The position numbers and the translations under genes were made by a program. A DNA stretch of 64,000 nt, taken from the NCBI GenBank assembly GCA_024707145.1, contig JANQAI010000011.1, positions 1,116,001 to 1,180,000 of the forward strand, read 5' to 3'. Source of the DNA: Magnetospirillum sp. (lineage in GTDB: Bacteria; Pseudomonadota; Alphaproteobacteria; Rhodospirillales; Magnetospirillaceae). Position 1 is the stretch's first letter. Each line of letters opens with the position of its first letter. The notes below the pieces were generated by a model. That model was not told where the DNA came from, ran no database searches, and worked only from the letters and a program-made list of their open reading frames with translations. Of this stretch, positions 55,893 through 64,000 are shown in pieces.

Positions 55893-55968
55893 TGCATCTA
55901 TATAGTGTGTCCCATTTACAAAATAGGGGCAAAATCTTGTTGAACCCGTCACAAGCCTGACATACCCT
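55893..55968 (+). promoter_or_regulatory. nrdJ promoter region with NrdR-box candidate
   Basis: TGCATCTATATAGTGT (55893-55908) resembles the NrdR box (ACACTATATAG-type on the complement). A degenerate second site one spacing later (about 55925-55940) is possible. TTGAAC (55940-55945) and TACCCT (55963-55968) with a 17-base spacer form a plausible promoter. Confidence 0.5.
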
Positions 55969-55989
55969 GCGTGTCGCTTGGGGGCGAGC

Positions 55990-56003
55990 CACAACATGTT
56001 GTG
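55990..56003 (+). promoter_or_regulatory. 14-base palindrome in the nrdJ leader
   Basis: CACAACATGTTGTG is a perfect palindrome downstream of the putative promoter and 97 bases before the start. It could be an operator or mRNA hairpin. The rest of the 330-base gap shows no gene and no clear cobalamin riboswitch. Confidence 0.4.
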
Positions 56004-56100
56004 AGCAGCGCGGTTTAAGGGGGGAACGGGGATTCCCTTGGACGCGCACTTCGTCACCGGCAAGCGCCCACGGCACAGACCGACACGAAGAGGGGTTACA

Positions 56101-59100
56101 ATGCGCGTCCAGCGTCACTTCACCAAGGCAGGGAACTCCGCCTATAGCGGCCTCGAATTCCGCACGGCGTCGAGCGAGATCCGCAATCCCGACGGCTCGG
56201 TGGTATTCTCCGCCACCGACATCGAGGTCCCCGCCGACTGGTCGCAGGTGGCGTGCGACGTGCTGGCCCAGAAGTACTTCCGCAAGGCCGGCGTTCCCGC
56301 CCGGCTGAAGCGCGTGGTCGAAAAGGGCGTGCCCGAGTGGCTGCAGCGCCACGAGCCCGATTCCCAGGCCCTGGCGGCGCTGCCCGAGAACGAGCGCATC
56401 GTCGGCGAAAAGAGCGCCAAGCAGGTGTTCGACCGCCTGGCCGGCACCTGGACCTACTGGGGCTGGAAGGGCGGCTATTTCGCTTCGGAAGAGGATGCGC
56501 GCACCTTCCGCGACGAGATGGCCTACTCGCTGGCCGCCCAGATGGGCGCCCCCAACTCGCCGCAATGGTTCAACACCGGCCTGCACTGGGCTTACGGCAT
56601 CGACGGCCCCGGCCAGGGCCATGCCTATGTGGACTTCAAGACCGGCAAGCTGGTGAAGTCCAAGTCCGCCTACGAGCATCCCCAACCCCACGCCTGCTTC
56701 ATCCAGTCCATCGAGGACGACTTGGTCAATGAAGGCGGCATCATGGACCTGTGGGTGCGCGAGGCCCGCCTGTTCAAGTACGGCTCGGGCACCGGCACCA
56801 ACTTCTCGCGCCTGCGCGGCGTCGGCGAGAGGCTGTCGGGCGGCGGCAAGTCGTCCGGCCTGATGAGCTTCCTGAAGATCGGCGACCGCGCCGCCGGCGC
56901 CATCAAGTCGGGCGGCACCACCCGGCGTGCCGCCAAGATGGTGGTGGTGGACGTGGACCACCCCGACATCGAGGAATTCATCAACTGGAAGGTCAAGGAG
57001 GAGCAGAAGGTCGCCGCCCTGGTGGCCGGCTCCAAGCTGGCCCAGAAGAACCTGGGCGGGGTGATGGCCGCCTGCAACGCCTGGGACGGCGCCGCCGACA
57101 GCGAGGCCCGCTTCGATCCCAAGCAGAACAAGCTCCTGAAGAAGGCCATCCTGGCCGCCCGCGCGGCCATGATCCCCGAGAACTACATCCAGCGCGTGAT
57201 CCAATTCGCCCGCCAGGGCTATACCGAGATCGAGTTCCCGGTGTTCGACACCGACTGGGATTCCGAGGCCTATCTGACCGTTTCCGGCCAGAACTCCAAC
57301 AACACCGTGCGCGTCACCGACGACTTCCTGAACGCGGTGATCGAGGACAAGGACTGGGTGCTTGCCCACCGCACCTCGGGCAAGGTCAAGAAGGTGCTGA
57401 AGGCGCGCGAGCTGTGGGAGCAGATCGGCGAGGCCGCCTGGGCCTGCGCCGACCCGGGCATCCAGTTCGACACCACCATCAACGACTGGCACACCTGCCC
57501 GGAATCGGGGCGCATCAACGCCTCGAATCCGTGCTCGGAATACATGTTCCTGGACGACACCGCTTGCAACCTGGCGTCCCTGAACCTGCTGTGCTTCCGC
57601 AACAAGGACGGCAGCTTCGACATCGAGGGCTTCCGCCACGCCTGCCGCCTGTGGACCATGGTACTGGAGATCTCGGTGCTGATGGCCCAGTTCCCCAGCG
57701 AGAAGATCGCCCAGTTGTCCTACGACTTCCGCACCCTCGGCCTGGGCTACGCCAATGTGGGCGGCCTGCTGATGGCGTCGGGCATTCCCTATGATTCGGA
57801 CGAGGGCCGCGCGCTGATCGGCGCCATCACCGCCCTGATGACCGGCAGAATCCTACGTCACCTCGGCCGAGATGGCCGCCGAGTTGGGTGCCTTCCCCGG
57901 CTACGCCGCCAACAAGGACGGCATGCTGCGGGTCATCCGCAACCATCGCCGCGCCGCCTACGGCCTGACCTCGGGCTATGAGGGCCTGGACATCAACCCG
58001 GTGCCGCTGGACGCCGATAATTGCCCCGACGCCGCCCTGGTGGCCGCCGCCCGGCTGGCCTGGGACAACGCGCTGGCCGGCGGCGAGAAGCACGGTTTCC
58101 GCAACGCCCAGGCCACCGTGGTGGCCCCCACCGGCACCATCGGCCTGGTGATGGACTGCGACACCACCGGCATCGAGCCCGACTTCGCCCTGGTGAAGTT
58201 CAAGAAGCTGGCCGGCGGCGGTTATTTCAAGATCATCAACCGCATGGTCCCCGAGGCCCTGCGCACCCTGGGCTATACCGAGTCCGACATCGCCGAGATC
58301 ATCCGCTACGCGGTCGGCCACGCCACCCTGCGCGAGGCGCCGGGCGTCAACCACGAGCGCCTGAAGGCCAAGGGCTTCGATGACGCCGCCCTGGAGCGGC
58401 TGGAGCAAAGCCTGGAAGCGGCCTTCGACATCAAGTTCGTCTTCAACAAGTACGCGCTGGGCGAGGATTTCTGCACCGGCACCCTGGGCATCGCCCGCGA
58501 CAGGCTGGACGACCTGTCCTTCGACATGCTGGCGCACCTGGGCTTCACCCGGACCGAGATCGACGCCGCCAACACCTATTGCTGCGGCGCCATGACCCTG
58601 GAAGGCGCGCCCTTCCTCAGGCCCCAGCACCTGCCGGTGTTCGACTGCGCCAATCCGTGCGGCAAGATCGGCAAGCGCTTCCTGTCGGTGGACAGCCACA
58701 TCCGCATGATGGCGGCGGCCCAGCCGTTCATCTCGGGCGCCATCTCCAAGACCATCAACATGCCCAACTCGGCCTCGGTCGAGGATTGCAAGAACGCCTA
58801 CATGCTGTCCTGGCGCCTGGGCTTGAAGGCCAATGCGCTCTATCGCGACGGCTCCAAGCTGTCCCAGCCGCTCCAGGCCGCCCTGCTGGACGATGCCGGC
58901 GCGCTGGAGGAGGACGTGGCCGAGGCGCCGCTGGCGGCACGGGCCGAGATCGTGGCCGAGCGCATCGTCGAGCGGGTCATCGCCGCCGCGCGGCGCAAGC
59001 TGCCCGACCGCCGCAAGGGCTACACCCAGAAGGCCATGGTCGGCGGCCACAAGGTGTACCTGCGCACCGGCGAATACGAGGACGGCAAGCTGGGCGAGAT

Positions 59101-59752
59101 CTTCATCGACATGCACAAGGAAGGCGCCGCCTTCCGCGCCATGATGAACAATTTCGCCATCGCCGTGTCCATCGGCCTGCAGTACGGCGTGCCGCTGGAG
59201 GAATTCGTCGAGGCGTTCACCTTCACCCGCTTCGAACCCTCGGGCATGGTGGAAGGCAACGACACCATCAAGATGGCCACCTCCATCCTGGACTACATCT
59301 TCCGCGAACTGGCCATCTCGTACCTGTCGCGCAACGACCTGGCCCACGTGGAGCCCGCCGACCTGACCCCCGACACCGTGGGCCGCGGCACCAATGCGGA
59401 AGGCCCCGGCGTCGCCGCCCTGGGCGCGGTGGTGCAGCGCGTGGCCTCCAAGGGCTACGTCCGCTCCAAGTTCCTGGTGGTCAAGGGCGGCGGCGCCACC
59501 GCCGCCTCGGCCTCGCTGTCGGCCGATCTCAGCACCACCACCAGCGGGCAGATCTCCCAGCCGGTGATGGCGCTGGAGGTGGACACCGAAACCGCCATCC
59601 AGGAGTTCGACGCCCGCGCCGAGCAAATCCGCCACGCCCGCATGAAGGGCTACGAGGGCGACGCCTGCCCCGAATGCGGCAACTTCACCCTGGTGCGCAA
59701 CGGCACCTGCCTGAAGTGCGACACCTGCGGCGGCACCACCGGCTGCTCGTGA
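56101..59752 (+). CDS. nrdJ: Adenosylcobalamin-dependent class II ribonucleotide reductase, +1 frameshift
   Basis: About 1216 residues when repaired, the usual size of the large alphaproteobacterial NrdJ. It reduces ribonucleotides using B12, with or without oxygen. Landmarks are [10 protein letters not shown]-like N-terminal region, N-P-C-S-E-Y near residue 478 and A-P-T-G-T-I-G-L near 680. The C-terminal Cys cluster C-P-E-C-G, then C-L-K-C-D-T-C-G-G, serves zinc or redox. At 57844-57848 GGC-GAA reads GGC-A-GAA and the frame changes; the second frame runs to 59752. The ATG at 56101 follows GAGGGG. Confidence 0.93.
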
Positions 59753-59980
59753 TCGCCTGAGGCGAGTGTAATATGCCGCGCACCATAGTTTGGCCAGTGC
59801 GCGGCATAACAGGCTCTATGGGGTGAAAGAAAGGGTCCCTGGGGCAGGTCACATAAATCGTGACACGTCAATAACCCAGCCCAGAATGGGTCGACAACGT
59901 GATCAGCATTTCGGCAGAAGTGCCTCATGGCGAGCTCTGGCTTCAGCGCTTCCCCGGGGTTTCCTGCCCTCACTCCAGTT
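59753..59980. other. Intergenic region between nrdJ and the RTX gene
   Basis: There is no credible gene. An inverted repeat with ATGCCGCGCAC (59771-59781) and GTGCGCGGCAT (59798-59808) lies 20 bases after nrdJ and may be its terminator, without a T tract. Confidence 0.45.
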
Positions 59981-60017
59981 AAAAAAGCCCCTCAGGTCGT
60001 TATGGCCTGAGGGGCTT
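59981..60017 (-). terminator. Terminator of the RTX gene
   Basis: A 12-bp stem (59985-59996 with 60006-60017) with a nine-base loop, followed on the - strand by T6. It is 14 bases beyond the RTX stop. Confidence 0.88.
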
Positions 60018-60030
60018 CCTAATTACGGGC

Positions 60031-63480
<3,450 letters not shown>

Positions 63481-63491
63481 ATCCCCCTCCG

Positions 63492-64000
63492 TTATGATCT
63501 AATTTGCCCGAATGCCTGAAGTCGCACCCTATCTGAAAACAGCAAGTACAAAATTATTGACACGCACACAGGAACATTGATGCATGCATGCCTAATGACT
63601 CCGACGTTATCAATCAAAATAAAAGAATAAATTGATGCCAGCGCGCACGTAAATGTGGTGATTACCACAACAATTCTTGATGGCATTATTAGAATAAATG
63701 CAACAAGAATGTTCTTTGTAATGTCTATTATTACATATGCATAATACATATGCGACCATGACAAATGTTCATCAAGCGCGATTGATGTGTAGATCGCTGC
63801 AAGTAAAATGAAAATTATAGACAGCAGTACGTTAAGTCTGCTTGGGGTGAGTCTAACGATGTGACCGTTGTGTTTTTGCCATCGCCTGATGGACGGTGAC
63901 TGCGATGTTCCCTCAAGTGTCGCTCGCATAAGCTTATTGAAGAAAAACAAGCTGGCAGACAGTGGGGGTTCGATAAAAACACATGCTAATAATACAATTT
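63492..64000 (-). CDS. AT-rich multi-pass membrane protein, open at the window edge
   Basis: The frame ends at 63492 and stays open on the - strand to the right edge, so the start may lie outside. Internal ATG at 63929 and TTG at 63950 have no convincing ribosome-binding site. At least four hydrophobic segments are visible (for example I-I-F-I-L-L-A-A-I-Y and I-V-V-V-I-T-T-F-T-C-A-L-A). No family is recognised. Base composition is far lower in GC than the rest of the window, as is the adjacent 5' end of the RTX gene, suggesting acquired DNA. It ends 12 bases before the RTX start; the pair may be co-transcribed. Confidence 0.6.
   Translation of the reverse strand, partial: IVLLACVFIEPPLSASLFFFNKLMRATLEGTSQSPSIRRWQKHNGHIVRLTPSRLNVLLSIIFILLAAIYTSIALDEHLSWSHMYYAYVIIDITKNILVAFILIMPSRIVVVITTFTCALASIYSFILIDNVGVIRHACINVPVCVSIILYLLFSDRVRLQAFGQIRS

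Noticed and set aside
55780-56100. Cobalamin riboswitch before B12-dependent nrdJ
   Set aside because: No B12-box-like conserved sequence or suitable fold was recognisable in the leader.
57827-59635. A 602-codon open frame opposite nrdJ, and similar long antisense frames opposite accC, glnE and the aminotransferase/ggt genes
   Set aside because: Mirror artefacts of high-GC coding DNA; no ribosome-binding sites and no recognisable domains.

Overview
The window is GC-rich with dense bidirectional coding. Its core genes are typical of an alphaproteobacterium: cell-cycle regulator TrcR (DUF1013), DUF1465, DUF1192, DUF2155, NDUFA12, B12-dependent ribonucleotide reductase NrdJ, CyaY, and an aroQ-accB-accC...aat-DUF2155-mlaD-NDUFA12 gene order. 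Flavodoxin with DUF2023, a sigma-54-type flgE promoter and polyhydroxybutyrate-linked genes point to Rhodospirillales, most plausibly a Magnetospirillum relative. The genus is an inference. No tRNA, rRNA, CRISPR array or replication origin was seen.

Layout. 1-13 kb holds housekeeping genes: a partial alpha/beta hydrolase, flavodoxin/DUF2023, anmK, tyrS, cyaY, rpmE, a membrane adenylate cyclase, Hsp20, thioesterase/3-hydroxybutyrate dehydrogenase, quinone reductase and trcR. A nested inverted-repeat element lies between tyrS and cyaY. 13-20.8 kb holds two tandem glycine-zipper lipoproteins, a giant AsmA/YhdP-like protein, glnE and bcp. 20.8-25.7 kb is a minimal ethanolamine operon (eutB-eutC-permease) with an AraC-family gene downstream. 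25.8-34.1 kb holds a DUF455 protein, a Panacea-domain protein, a molybdopterin-binding protein, a VOC protein, an aminotransferase with a gamma-glutamyltransferase-like lipoprotein, and an M48 protease. 34.2-45 kb holds a DsbA-like protein, flgE, an ornithine/lysine decarboxylase with an upstream leader peptide, a periplasmic-binding-protein/histidine-kinase pair, thiSG, aroQ, accB and accC.

45.05-50.5 kb is an accessory island: tyrosine integrase, small HTH protein, CI-like repressor, a peptidoglycan-binding-type effector gene behind a perfect alphaproteobacterial LexA box, an unrecognised partner gene, and a small XRE regulator. A DASS transporter follows, then the conserved block resumes at aat. 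53-59.8 kb holds DUF2155, two MlaD proteins, NDUFA12 and nrdJ. 60-64 kb is a large RTX protein plus an AT-rich membrane protein that runs off the right edge.

Ten genes are broken by apparent single-base indels (tyrS, bdhA, glnE, ethanolamine permease, eutB, the molybdopterin-binding gene, a small ORF, the ggt-like gene, the island effector twice, nrdJ). Several are normally essential, and every repaired frame gives a protein of the expected length. Four of the events sit in an AGCT tetramer and most of the others in homopolymers. This looks more like sequencing error than decay, and the frameshifts are annotated as single CDSs with the break position stated.
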